DNA of 58,300 nt from Salinimicrobium sp049687495 (GCA_049687495.1 JBAVJB010000068.1:1-58300); one strand, 5' to 3'; counted from the first letter of the stretch, positions 16,045-23,719 are shown. Program-made: numbers and translations. Notes: a model not told the origin generated them from the sequence alone.

Positions 16045-17595
16045 CTACTTCACCTGGTGAGTTGGCTTCAGCAGATCGGCTACTGTTTTTACCGGATTAA
16101 AGGTTTCTACCGGCACTTCCACGAAAATGGAGATCCAGTGCGCCATTGCGCCGTTCCAGAGACCGGGAAGTTCTAACGCCTTTAGGTCTTTACCGTCTTT
16201 TGTTTTGTTCGCGATAAAGAAGGTGTCCTTATCTACATATTGCTGCAGGTCGAATTTTTCTCCTTTGTAATTTTTAAATGCACAAACCACATCTACCGGA
16301 TTAAAATGAGTGGCTTCCTGTGCGATCTTGCTTTGCTGGTAGTTATCGTGGTCAATTTGAGAGCTCTCGACGATCTGCAGGGAGATCTCGCCGTTTTCAT
16401 GTTTTACCCAGAATGGTCCACCGCCGGGTTCGCCCTCGTTTTTGACCATTCCGCAGACCCTGATAGGCCTGTTGAATTGCTTTTTTAAAGCCTCTATTTT
16501 TTCCCCTTTTTGAAGCTCCTCAAAATTGATGCTTAAACCGGAGTTCAATTTCTTCTGAAGGAATTCAGCCATTTCGGCCAGCTCTTCTTCGGTAGGTTCT
16601 CCCTCCAGTTTTTTCAAACAGGAGAAGGTCTTTTCCTGCAGGTCAAGCAGTTCGCCGGCAAGCATTTTTTTATTTTCGGCTAAAGTCTGGCGATTTTTTG
16701 GGATCACCACATTATCGATGTTCTTTATGAAGATTAGATCGGCATCCTGATGGTTCAGGTTGTTGATCAATGCTCCATGCCCGCCGGGCCTAAAGAACAT
16801 GTTTCCTTTTTCATCCCTGAAGGGTTCATTTTCTTTGGTAACCGCGAGTGTATCGGTTTTTGGGTCCTGGTAAGAATAGGAGATCTGGAAGGTCACTCCC
16901 GTTTCTTTTTCCAGCTTGCTTTTTATTCTACGCGCTTCAGCTTCGAACTTTTCGTGATGCTCTTTTGAAACTGTGAAATGTATTCTCACTTTGTGCTTTG
17001 AGGCTGCATAATCTACAGCTTCTCTCAAGTGCTCTTCAAATGAGGTGGCCGATGAATCTTCATACCTGTGAAAAGGCACCAGGCCTTTTGGCTGCTCGCC
17101 AAGATTAAGCCCCTCTTCTTCCAGCATTGTCCTCACCAAGATGAGCTGCTGTTTATTTTCGGTAAGTCCATCAAAGTCCGGATGGTTCTTGTGAATTTGC
17201 TTTTGCACCTCCCCGTAAAAAGGAAGGTCTTTCATACGGGTGAAAAAAGACTCCAGCTTTGGGTCATTTTGCCGCTCAACATAATCGTTCACGCTCTCTT
17301 CCTGCGGATTATAATTCCGCACAAAATTGTAGAGCGCCTTGAACATTCTCGTAGCTGCTCCCGAGGCCGGAATGAATTTTAGAATATCCAACTCATCTCT
17401 TTTGCCGTCGTAAAGACTGATGAGCCGCTGCTTTTCTTCTTCGGAAAACTGCAGAATACCATTGCGCACCGTGGCAGCTTCAATTACATTTACGGCAACA
17501 TTTCCGCGTTTAAAGATTTCGATTTGCTCCTGAACTTTTGCAGGATTTATTCCTTTTTTCTCTATTTGAGAAAGATCTTTTTCACTTAAGCCCAA
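16045..17595 (-). CDS. DUF4301 family protein of unknown function
   Basis: A 516-residue soluble protein with no signal peptide or membrane helix. Features include PASGAATRMFKALYNFVR (about residues 75-92), where a nucleotide-like SGAATR sits, a GGHGALINNLNHQDADLIFI segment (about 270-290), and VCGMVKNEGEPGGGPFWVKH (about 385-404). The family is common in Bacteroidota, and the GGHGALI and DADLIFIKNIDN stretches recall sugar-nucleotidyl transferase folds. I do not assign an activity. It overlaps the NadR-like kinase gene by 14 bp upstream and abuts arfB downstream. Confidence 0.75.
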   Translation of the reverse strand: MGLSEKDLSQIEKKGINPAKVQEQIEIFKRGNVAVNVIEAATVRNGILQFSEEEKQRLISLYDGKRDELDILKFIPASGAATRMFKALYNFVRNYNPQEESVNDYVERQNDPKLESFFTRMKDLPFYGEVQKQIHKNHPDFDGLTENKQQLILVRTMLEEEGLNLGEQPKGLVPFHRYEDSSATSFEEHLREAVDYAASKHKVRIHFTVSKEHHEKFEAEARRIKSKLEKETGVTFQISYSYQDPKTDTLAVTKENEPFRDEKGNMFFRPGGHGALINNLNHQDADLIFIKNIDNVVIPKNRQTLAENKKMLAGELLDLQEKTFSCLKKLEGEPTEEELAEMAEFLQKKLNSGLSINFEELQKGEKIEALKKQFNRPIRVCGMVKNEGEPGGGPFWVKHENGEISLQIVESSQIDHDNYQQSKIAQEATHFNPVDVVCAFKNYKGEKFDLQQYVDKDTFFIANKTKDGKDLKALELPGLWNGAMAHWISIFVEVPVETFNPVKTVADLLKPTHQVK

Positions 17596-18163
17596 CTTCT
17601 TTACGTTTTATAAGTTCTTCAATTGTTTTCACAGCCGTTTGGAACCGCTCCTCATGGCTTCCCTTGAGGATGAGGTATGGCTTGTTGTACCGGTCTAAAG
17701 ATGCTTTGAATTTGGCGAACATAAGTTCCCGTTGATGGGGTCGGTCGCGCAAATCGTCTTCAACCCAGGGAACGTCAATATACGTTAAAAAATAGAGATC
17801 GTAATGAGCCTTTAACGCATGTTTAAGAAGTGTGGGATCACAGTTCCCGTCATAATAGGCCTGGGAATAGACCACTGTCTCCAGGAGATTGGTATCGCAA
17901 AAAAGCACTTTTTGAGCCTCTTCTGCCGCAGCATTTTCCAGCTGCATCTGCCCCTTTGCAATGGGCAGAATATCTTTAGGTTCACAGATCTTTTGCTCCT
18001 CATTCCACTTTTGCTGCAGGTAATCCCGGGAAAACTCCGGTACCCACCTGGTATTGAAATGAGCCGCCAGCTGCCGGGCGAGGGTGGTCTTCCCGGTCGA
18101 TTCGGGACCGAATAATACTATTTTCAGGAGGTCACGTGACCTTTGCTCAAGCTGTTCTTCCAT
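17582..18163 (-). CDS. NadR-like ATP-binding kinase
   Basis: A 193-residue P-loop protein. Walker A is FGPESTGKTTLARQL (about residues 18-32), the form found in the kinase domain of NadR and its relatives. WVPEFSRDYLQ and a QMQLENAAAEEA region follow, and FCDTNLLETVVYSQ resembles the NadR Walker B region. NadR kinase phosphorylates nicotinamide riboside after PnuC uptake. Here it overlaps a PnuC/PnuT-type transporter gene by 40 bp and stands two genes from a thiamine-binding protein, so the trapped substrate could be nicotinamide riboside or a thiamine-related compound. The identity is family level only. Confidence 0.8.
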   Translation of the reverse strand: MEEQLEQRSRDLLKIVLFGPESTGKTTLARQLAAHFNTRWVPEFSRDYLQQKWNEEQKICEPKDILPIAKGQMQLENAAAEEAQKVLFCDTNLLETVVYSQAYYDGNCDPTLLKHALKAHYDLYFLTYIDVPWVEDDLRDRPHQRELMFAKFKASLDRYNKPYLILKGSHEERFQTAVKTIEELIKRKEVGLK

Positions 18164-18756
18164 GTCTTGTAGCCGTAGATGGCTATTATTGTAAATGCGA
18201 AATACTGCAGGCTGGTAAAGGTAAGGCCCTTATAGAAGTAGAGCGGGACAGAAATTATATCTCCAATGATCCAGTAGATCCAGTTCTCCAGCTTCTTGCG
18301 CGCCATAAGCCACATCCCCACAAAGAAGACCGCGGTGGTTACGGTGTCTACATAGGCCGTCCAATTATTCCATTTATCAAAGAAATCATAGACGAAAAAG
18401 GTAAAGAACCAGGTGCCTAAAAAGATCAAAACGCTCCACAGCTTTTCTTTTTTAGTGGTCGTGGTTATGGGAATGTGATGCACGGCATCAACTTTTCTTG
18501 TCCACACGTACCAGCCGTAAATGCTCATGGTGGAATAGTAAAAGTTGATCATCATGTCTCCCAGCAGCTGCCACTGCCATAGCAGGTATACAAAGATCAC
18601 CGTGCTAATAATGCCGGTAGGATAAACCAGGATATTCTCCTGTTTTGAATACCAAACCGACAGAAAGCCGAAGATCACCGCAATGATCTCTAAAATGATA
18701 AATAAGGTAGGATAGCCTTCGTACTGCTGAAAAAGGAAATCAAAAATCGGCTGCAT
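18124..18756 (-). CDS. PnuC/PnuT-type vitamin transporter
   Basis: A 210-residue inner-membrane protein with seven hydrophobic helices and the PnuC-family signature SIYGWYVWTRK (about residues 76-86). PnuC-type channels carry nicotinamide riboside, and the PnuT branch carries thiamine by facilitated diffusion with intracellular trapping by a kinase. The overlapping NadR-like kinase favours the first, the adjacent thiamine-binding protein the second, and I cannot decide from the sequence. It overlaps both neighbours (17 bp with the thiamine-binding gene, 40 bp with the kinase), so the three are one operon. Confidence 0.85.
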   Translation of the reverse strand: MQPIFDFLFQQYEGYPTLFIILEIIAVIFGFLSVWYSKQENILVYPTGIISTVIFVYLLWQWQLLGDMMINFYYSTMSIYGWYVWTRKVDAVHHIPITTTTKKEKLWSVLIFLGTWFFTFFVYDFFDKWNNWTAYVDTVTTAVFFVGMWLMARKKLENWIYWIIGDIISVPLYFYKGLTFTSLQYFAFTIIAIYGYKTWKNSLSKGHVTS

Positions 18757-19000
18757 AGTCGCTTCGATTGCCTTTAACGAGCTTCATCGTCATCAGCACA
18801 TGGTCCATAGACAGGAAAGTTTCCTTAACCTCTTCGGTTAAGAAATCCATTATCTTATCGTAATCACCATAGATCTGGGTGCCCAACGGGTTTTCCAGTA
18901 CGGTAAAGCCCGAGCTGCGCAGCGTCTTGATGAATTTCTTTATTGGTGCTTCAAAATCGTCCTGCAGCGGAGTGAGGGCGAGTTCTACAGAGATTTGCAT
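18740..19000 (-). CDS. Thiamine-binding protein (MTH1187/YkoF family)
   Basis: An 86-residue protein with the ferredoxin-like fold of the MTH1187/YkoF thiamine-binding family (formerly DUF77): MQISVELALTPLQDDFEAPI opens the fold, GFTVLENPLGTQIYGDYDKI is the middle strand-helix segment and SMDHVLMTMKLVKG closes it. Relatives bind thiamine or hydroxymethylpyrimidine in the cytoplasm. It leads the three-gene group with the transporter and NadR-like kinase, which argues that this operon handles a thiamine-related vitamin. No thi box is seen in its short 33-bp leader. Confidence 0.85.
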   Translation of the reverse strand: MQISVELALTPLQDDFEAPIKKFIKTLRSSGFTVLENPLGTQIYGDYDKIMDFLTEEVKETFLSMDHVLMTMKLVKGNRSDYAADF

Positions 19001-19033
19001 ATGTTTAGTTTTTGTCTTCCAAAATTAGGAAGA

Positions 19034-19513
19034 TTAAAACGTTTCTGCGGTCTTTTTAAAAAGTTTTGCTAGTGCTGAAAAAGCAAACCCGGGAATGAAC
19101 TGGCTGATGATGGCTGCCTTAGGAGTTATTTCAAAGAGTGAATACCAATCAAAATTGCCTTCTGAATCTTTTACGAGGCTAATAAATCCATATTCCCCGA
19201 TCGACATTTTGGACCTGACTATGTTTCCGCCGGCGTTCTCAACTCTTCCTTCTTCTATATTGCAATCTTTACTTGAGAAATATACTATTATACTGTTACC
19301 GCCTGCCTCCATGTCTTTTGCCTTTACTAAAGCACCAGAAGTTTTGTTCCTCGATTCCATATCTGCAGGAAAAGCGAGCATTTTCAAACTATCTTCTGCA
19401 GGATTTCCAAGTTCAGACAACTTTAGATCAAAGACATTTTCATAAAATTTTTGGGCACGTTCAAGATCATTGACATAGATCTCAAACCATCCTACGGGAT
19501 TTTCAGTCTTCAT
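19034..19513 (-). CDS. VOC (glyoxalase/bleomycin resistance) family protein
   Basis: A 159-residue protein with two beta-alpha-beta-beta-beta modules of the vicinal oxygen chelate fold. PVGWFEIYVNDLERAQKFYE opens the first module and NIVRSKMSIGEYGFISLVKD lies in the second, ending with a DWYSLFE strand. Members include glyoxalases, dioxygenases and resistance proteins, and the metal ligands cannot be assigned reliably here. About 25 hydrophobic C-terminal residues (AAIISQFIPGFAFSALAKLF) are extra to the fold. Function unknown. Confidence 0.75.
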   Translation of the reverse strand: MKTENPVGWFEIYVNDLERAQKFYENVFDLKLSELGNPAEDSLKMLAFPADMESRNKTSGALVKAKDMEAGGNSIIVYFSSKDCNIEEGRVENAGGNIVRSKMSIGEYGFISLVKDSEGNFDWYSLFEITPKAAIISQFIPGFAFSALAKLFKKTAETF

Positions 19514-19597
19514 AACAGGATTTTTTTTGGTTCTACCTGTTATAAATTTATCACAGTTTTTCTGAACTTACACCAAAAACCCGCTGATTTTCAGCAC

Positions 19598-20335
19598 CTA
19601 ACCTAAATGGGTGATCTTTCCCGGATTCCTCTGAAAAACAAAAGAGTCATTTTCAAAGGCAGTTCCTATCACAATTAGGTCGGCACCGGCTTCATAAATG
19701 CTTTCCAGCTGCTCCTGCGATCTAATTCCGCCACCAACGATCAAAGGAATGTCTATGGCATTTTTCACTGCGGAAACTACAGCTTCAGAAATGGCATTTT
19801 TGGCACCGCTTCCGGCTTCAAGGTAGATGAGTTTTTTTCCCGAATATTGTCCCGCAAGTGCCGTGTTCACGATCATTTCAGGATCACCTGGATCTAAAGG
19901 CCGGGTGTTACTCACTCTTTCCACTGCCGAAAAATTTCCGCCGTCAACAAGTATATAACCCGTCGGGATCACTTCCAGTTTGCTCTCCCGCAGTTTTTGC
20001 ACGGATTTCACCTGCTGCCCAATCAAATATTCCGGATTCCTTCCGGAGATAAGGCTTAGGAACAAAAGCGCATCTGCTTCGGGTGTGATATGTGAATGGT
20101 CGCCGGGAAAAAGTATGACCGGCAAAGAAGTTTCGGCTTTAACGGCTTTTACGCAGGCTTCGGTTTTACCGGCCTCTACACTGCTGCCGCCAATAAAGAG
20201 GTGGGTAGTACAAGATGGGATCTTCCGAAGAAATTCTGCAGCATTCCGCAGTTCAAACCTATCGGGGTCGATCAGGACCGCCAGTAATTTTTTGCCTGCA
20301 GCTACTGCCTCAAAAATGTCATTTTTGACCCTCAT
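19598..20335 (-). CDS. Geranylgeranylglyceryl phosphate synthase family protein (GGGPS/PcrB-like)
   Basis: A 245-residue TIM-barrel enzyme that couples a polyprenyl diphosphate to glycerol 1-phosphate. LLAVLIDPDRF (about residues 17-27), THLFIGGSSV (about 44-53), PVILFPGDHSHIT (about 72-84), GYILVDGGNFSAV and IPLIVGGGIRSQEQ (about 195-208) are its phosphate- and substrate-binding loops. Bacteroidota carry the larger GGGPS type; the product's fate in these bacteria is not established. The stop codon of the upstream PPTase gene overlaps its ATG, so the two are coupled. Codons 4-8 form a copy of the dispersed palindrome. Confidence 0.92.
   Translation of the reverse strand: MRVKNDIFEAVAAGKKLLAVLIDPDRFELRNAAEFLRKIPSCTTHLFIGGSSVEAGKTEACVKAVKAETSLPVILFPGDHSHITPEADALLFLSLISGRNPEYLIGQQVKSVQKLRESKLEVIPTGYILVDGGNFSAVERVSNTRPLDPGDPEMIVNTALAGQYSGKKLIYLEAGSGAKNAISEAVVSAVKNAIDIPLIVGGGIRSQEQLESIYEAGADLIVIGTAFENDSFVFQRNPGKITHLG
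19787..19801. repeat. One-mismatch palindrome copy inside the GGGPS gene
   Basis: AGAAATGGCATTTTT differs from AAAAATGNCATTTTT at one position. On the coding strand it reads KNAIS in the same codon phase as the other genic copies. It may be chance within a Lys-Asn-Ala-Ile stretch. Confidence 0.35.
20311..20327. repeat. Perfect dispersed palindrome inside the start of the GGGPS gene
   Basis: CAAAAATGTCATTTTTG at 20311-20327 covers codons 3-8 of the GGGPS gene (reading KNDIF on the minus strand), 8 bp from its start codon. It is an exact family member in coding DNA. Confidence 0.85.
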
Positions 20336-20976
20336 GCCTGCACTTCATTTTGAGGCAGGGCATAAACGCAGGTAAAGCCTTCAAATTCGGTAAAAGCGAA
20401 ATTGTACCAGGAAGTTTCCCCGTGAAAAAGGACTTTTCCTGTGGTCTTTTGATCGTCAAAATCAAAGTCGGTAATATTGATATGCTGCAAAAAACTCACT
20501 TTTGGCCGGGCGAAGAGTTTATAGACTGCTTCCTTGGCGCCCCAAACAATAGTCAGCTTCCTCACAAGCGCCTCAGCATTTGCAAGAGTACGGTATTCTT
20601 CAATTGGAGTAAATTTTGGGGCGATCAAGAGGATCTTATCTCGCTGCTTTTCAATGTCAATCCCCACCTTTCTCTTGCTCACAATAATGGCAGAAAAAAC
20701 AAAAGAATGCGTGATCGAAATGAACTTACCGTCCTTGAGGTGCGGTTTCCCTTCGTCATCATAGAACAGGTCAAAGTCGGTATAATTCATAGCTGCCAGG
20801 AGGTGCCTCACGCTCATGAATCCGCGCCGGTGAAGATCGCTTTTCATGCCATCTACCCTCTGCCTGCAATGCTGCGTCAACTCCACACCCTCACTTAGTT
20901 CTTCAAAGCTTTCTTCTATCTTCCAAATGAGGACTTTAGTATCGTCATCAATTGTTATTGTTTTGTAAAGGGGCAT
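20332..20976 (-). CDS. 4'-phosphopantetheinyl transferase superfamily protein
   Basis: A 214-residue Sfp-type enzyme that transfers phosphopantetheine from CoA to carrier proteins. The magnesium-binding motif KVGIDIEKQ (about residues 105-113) and WGAKEAVYKLF (about 148-158) are the two PPTase signatures. Length near 215 and two tandem half-domains fit the Sfp class rather than short AcpS. No polyketide or peptide synthase is nearby, so the carrier substrate is unknown, though the ketoacyl synthase of the biotin cluster 18 kb away shows carrier-based chemistry exists. Its stop overlaps the GGGPS start. Confidence 0.9.
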   Translation of the reverse strand: MPLYKTITIDDDTKVLIWKIEESFEELSEGVELTQHCRQRVDGMKSDLHRRGFMSVRHLLAAMNYTDFDLFYDDEGKPHLKDGKFISITHSFVFSAIIVSKRKVGIDIEKQRDKILLIAPKFTPIEEYRTLANAEALVRKLTIVWGAKEAVYKLFARPKVSFLQHINITDFDFDDQKTTGKVLFHGETSWYNFAFTEFEGFTCVYALPQNEVQA

Positions 20977-20997
20977 AAAAAACTCTTAAATATTCCG

Positions 20998-21005
20998 TAT
21001 TTTTG
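20998..21005 (+). promoter_or_regulatory. Probable -7 element of ahcY
   Basis: TATTTTTG matches TANNTTTG. The start site would be near 21010, giving a leader of about 30 bases before the ATG at 21039. No -33 TTTG is seen at the expected distance. A TATATTTG on the minus strand at 21026-21033 could serve the divergent PPTase gene. Confidence 0.5.
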
Positions 21006-21038
21006 CACTTCTGAAAGTGCTAAATCAAATATAATAAT

Positions 21039-22355
21039 ATGTCAACGAAAACAGTACCTTATACTGCCTATAAAGTAAAAGATATTTCCCTGGCCGACTG
21101 GGGAAGAAAAGAAATAGAACTTGCCGAAGCTGAGATGCCGGGCCTTATGGCTCTACGTAAGGAATTTGGAGACGAGCAGCCGCTAAAAGGCGCCCGTATT
21201 GCAGGATGTCTTCACATGACCATTCAAACCGCTGTGCTTATCGAGACTTTAGTTGCTTTAGGCGCTGAAGTAACCTGGAGCTCATGTAACATTTTCTCTA
21301 CTCAAGACCAGGCTGCCGCTGCGATCGCTGCTGCAGGAGTTCCTGTTTATGCCTGGAAAGGTATGACTGCGGAAGAGTTTGACTGGTGTATCGAGCAAAC
21401 CTTATTCTTTGGAGAAGAGCGCAAGCCGCTTAACATGATCCTTGATGACGGGGGCGACCTTACCAATATGGTACTCGATAAATATCCTGAACTTGCTGAA
21501 GGCATTAAAGGCCTTTCCGAAGAAACCACTACAGGAGTTCACAGGCTTTACGAGCGCATGAAAAATGGTACTTTGCCAATGCCTGCGATCAACGTGAACG
21601 ACTCGGTTACCAAATCTAAGTTCGATAACAAATTTGGATGTCGCGAAAGTGCGGTTGACGCCATTCGTCGTGCGACCGATGTAATGCTTGCCGGAAAACG
21701 CGTTGTAGTTTGCGGTTACGGGGATGTTGGAAAAGGAACTGCTGCTTCTTTTAGAGGAGCAGGCGCGATCGTTACCATTACCGAGATTGATCCTATTTGT
21801 GCGCTACAGGCTGCAATGGACGGATTTGAAGTGAAGAAACTGGAAACAGTTGTCGAAAAAGCAGATATCGTGATCACCACTACCGGAAATAAAGATATCG
21901 TAAGAGCCGAGCATTTCAAGGCGATGAAAGACAAAACCATCGTTTGTAACATAGGGCACTTCGATAACGAGATCCAGGTGAGCTGGTTGAACGAGAACTT
22001 CGGAAATTCTAAAGTTGAGATCAAGCCTCAGGTTGATAAATATACTATTGACGGGAAAGATATCATTCTACTTGCCGAAGGTCGTCTTGTAAACCTTGGT
22101 TGTGCTACAGGACACCCAAGCTTTGTGATGAGTAACTCCTTCACCAACCAAACGCTTGCACAAATGGAGCTTTGGAACAATAATGGCGAGTACGAGAACA
22201 AAGTTTATATGCTTCCAAAGCATTTAGACGAAAAAGTAGCAGCGCTACACCTTGAAAAGATCGGGGTGGAATTGACTGAGCTTTCAAAAGAACAAGCCGA
22301 CTACATAGGAGTAACTGTTGAAGGCCCGTTCAAACCGGAATACTACAGATACTAG
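21039..22355 (+). CDS. ahcY: S-adenosylhomocysteinase
   Basis: A 438-residue enzyme that splits S-adenosylhomocysteine into adenosine and homocysteine, removing the inhibitor of methyltransferases. GARIAGCLHMTIQTAVLIET (about residues 50-69) forms part of the substrate site, ILDDGGDLTN holds substrate-binding Asp residues, NDSVTKSKFDNKFGCRES and the Rossmann segment VVVCGYGDVGKGTAASF (about 228-244) bind NAD+, and the tail FKPEYYRY closes the tetramer site. It is followed directly by a heptanucleotide repeat that begins at its own stop codon, then by an intrinsic terminator. Confidence 0.98.
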   Translation: MSTKTVPYTAYKVKDISLADWGRKEIELAEAEMPGLMALRKEFGDEQPLKGARIAGCLHMTIQTAVLIETLVALGAEVTWSSCNIFSTQDQAAAAIAAAGVPVYAWKGMTAEEFDWCIEQTLFFGEERKPLNMILDDGGDLTNMVLDKYPELAEGIKGLSEETTTGVHRLYERMKNGTLPMPAINVNDSVTKSKFDNKFGCRESAVDAIRRATDVMLAGKRVVVCGYGDVGKGTAASFRGAGAIVTITEIDPICALQAAMDGFEVKKLETVVEKADIVITTTGNKDIVRAEHFKAMKDKTIVCNIGHFDNEIQVSWLNENFGNSKVEIKPQVDKYTIDGKDIILLAEGRLVNLGCATGHPSFVMSNSFTNQTLAQMELWNNNGEYENKVYMLPKHLDEKVAALHLEKIGVELTELSKEQADYIGVTVEGPFKPEYYRY

Positions 22356-22376
22356 ACGTTAGACGTTAGACGTTAG
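22353..22376 (+). repeat. TAGACGT heptanucleotide tandem repeat overlapping the ahcY stop
   Basis: Three exact TAGACGT units (22353-22373) and a partial fourth. The first TAG is the stop codon of ahcY, so the repeat begins exactly at the end of the gene. It is short and may vary in copy number. Confidence 0.85.
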
Positions 22377-22386
22377 AAATATTTTT

Positions 22387-22428
22387 AATCCTCTTCAAAA
22401 ATGACATTTTTGGAGGGGATTTTTTTTA
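22387..22428 (+). terminator. Intrinsic terminator of ahcY built from the dispersed palindrome
   Basis: The core AAAAATGACATTTTT (22397-22411) is extended by outer arms ATCCTCTTC and GGAGGGGAT (with G-T wobbles) into a stem of about 16 pairs, and is followed by at least seven T residues at 22420-22428. This copy has clear rho-independent terminator form for the plus strand and borders the convergent DUF2007 gene. Confidence 0.85.
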
Positions 22429-22767
22429 ATGCAGATCAGGGTTCATAAACCAGGCGACGAGCAGGATCACGATAAGCAGCACTAAAGCAGCCAGGAAAAG
22501 GAACATCCAGCGCTTCATAGGCGCCTTGCGCTGATTTTCTTCATAAGGATGCCCTATCTTCAAATAACCGGACTCGTGCAGCAGCTTTCTTGCCTTCTCC
22601 CGGTCTTCTTCTCTAACCTGCAGCCTTTGTTCCGGCTGGTCTCTTTCAGCCATTGCCTTTCGATCTTCTTCTACTATGCGGTAGTGAATTCCTTTACCCT
22701 CAAAAAGGGCTTTTAGGGAGGAGATTTCAGCTTTGTCGGTCGTGGTATGAATGGTGATATATTCCAT
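22426..22767 (-). CDS. DUF2007 family protein with C-terminal membrane segment
   Basis: A 113-residue protein. The first 70 residues match the DUF2007 signal-transducing-like fold (EYITIHTTTDKAEISSLKAL, then RLQVREEDREKARKLLHESG), and a single membrane helix (RWMFLFLAALVLLIVILLVA, about residues 87-106) anchors the C-terminus. The family has a ferredoxin-like fold related to GlnB and its role is unclear. It is convergent with ahcY: its stop lies at the T tract of the terminator. Confidence 0.8.
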   Translation of the reverse strand: MEYITIHTTTDKAEISSLKALFEGKGIHYRIVEEDRKAMAERDQPEQRLQVREEDREKARKLLHESGYLKIGHPYEENQRKAPMKRWMFLFLAALVLLIVILLVAWFMNPDLH

Positions 22768-22802
22768 CTTCCGTAGGTTTTTAACATCTCCCTTAAAAAT
22801 AC

Positions 22803-22833
22803 AAAAAAACCCCTTCTGTTTCCAGAAGGGGTT
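22803..22833 (-). terminator. Intrinsic terminator of the rplU-rpmA operon
   Basis: Minus-strand AACCCCTTCTG and CAGAAGGGGTT with a four-base loop, followed by seven T residues. It lies 26 bp past the rpmA stop. Confidence 0.92.
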
Positions 22834-22858
22834 TCTTATTTATCTAATAAAGAAGAGA

Positions 22859-23119
22859 CTAAGCTTCGAACGGTTCGATAGAAACGTAAGATTTGTTGTC
22901 TTTCTTTTTAGTGAATTTTACGATACCGTCAACTTTGGCATGTAAAGTATGGTCTTTTCCTGCGTACACATTCTCTCCTGGATTGTGAGCAGTACCTCTT
23001 TGTCTAACGATGATGTTCCCTGCGATGGCAGCTTGTCCTCCAAAGATCTTCACACCTAAGCGTTTCGATTCTGATTCTCTACCGTTCTTGGAACTACCTA
23101 CACCTTTCTTGTGAGCCAT
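22859..23119 (-). CDS. rpmA: 50S ribosomal protein L27 (bL27)
   Basis: An 86-residue ribosomal protein whose N-terminal tail reaches the peptidyl-transferase centre. MAHKKGVGSSKNGRESESKR opens directly at the mature tail (no N-terminal extension of the Firmicutes kind), and GVKIFGGQAAIAGNIIVRQR and GTAHNPGENVYAGKDHTLHA are the family core. Length is normal. It is 26 bp downstream of rplU and ends at the operon terminator. Confidence 0.98.
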   Translation of the reverse strand: MAHKKGVGSSKNGRESESKRLGVKIFGGQAAIAGNIIVRQRGTAHNPGENVYAGKDHTLHAKVDGIVKFTKKKDNKSYVSIEPFEA

Positions 23120-23145
23120 TTTATTTCCTTTTTACTGTTAAACGA

Positions 23146-23628
23146 TTAGCTTAAAGCAGCTATTAGTTCGGCTTTTTTCATAGAAGAGTATCCTTCAAGA
23201 CCTCTTTCTTTAGCCATTTCCTTTAGTTCGGCAACTGTATGTGAAGAAAGATCCTTGTTATCTTCAGTTGAAGCTTTTGGTTCTTCTTTCTTAGCCGAAG
23301 TTGATTTTTTAGCACCTGAAAGAGAAATTCCTGAGATAGAAATTTCAGTAAGCGCCTGGCGGTGACCATTCTTAACACGGTAACCTTTTCTTCTTTTCTT
23401 TTTGAAAACAATTACTTTGTCTCCTTTTAGGTGCCTGGTGATGGTAGCATCAACAGAAGCTCCTTCTATAGCTGGGGCGCCCAAAGTGATGTCTTTACCG
23501 TCACCTGTTAGAAGAACTTTGTCAAAAGAGATCTTGTCTCCTTCTTCTCCTGCCAAACGGTGAACGAACACTTTCTGGTCTTTTGCAACTTTAAATTGCT
23601 GCCCTGCTATCTCTACAATTGCGTACAT
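23146..23628 (-). CDS. rplU: 50S ribosomal protein L21 (bL21) with C-terminal SAP/Rho-N-like extension
   Basis: A 160-residue protein. Residues 1-100 are bL21 (MYAIVEIAGQQFKVAKDQKV at the start, then FKKKRRKGYRVKNGHRQALT). After a linker of Lys, Ala and Glu residues comes SHTVAELKEMAKERGLEGYS and KKAELIAALS, which resembles a SAP or Rho N-terminal nucleic-acid-binding helix pair. Standard bL21 is about 100 residues, so the tail is a clear addition. I start at the internal ATG at 23628 because residues before it in the frame are not part of the family. The promoter upstream is a perfect Bacteroidota match. Confidence 0.95.
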   Translation of the reverse strand: MYAIVEIAGQQFKVAKDQKVFVHRLAGEEGDKISFDKVLLTGDGKDITLGAPAIEGASVDATITRHLKGDKVIVFKKKRRKGYRVKNGHRQALTEISISGISLSGAKKSTSAKKEEPKASTEDNKDLSSHTVAELKEMAKERGLEGYSSMKKAELIAALS

Positions 23629-23680
23629 AGCGTCTTTAATTAAGGGTTTAATTTGAATGCCCAATTTTCTTAGGCGGGTG

Positions 23681-23711
23681 CAAATATACTCCTAATTAAT
23701 TAATTTGCAAA
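23681..23711 (-). promoter_or_regulatory. rplU-rpmA promoter, perfect TTTG-N19-TANNTTTG match
   Basis: On the minus strand TTTG (23708-23711), exactly 19 bases, then TATATTTG (23681-23688). Both boxes and spacing match the consensus described for the primary sigma factor of Bacteroidota. Transcription should start near 23675, about 47 bases before the rplU ATG. Confidence 0.9.
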
Positions 23712-23719
23712 GCTTTGTT

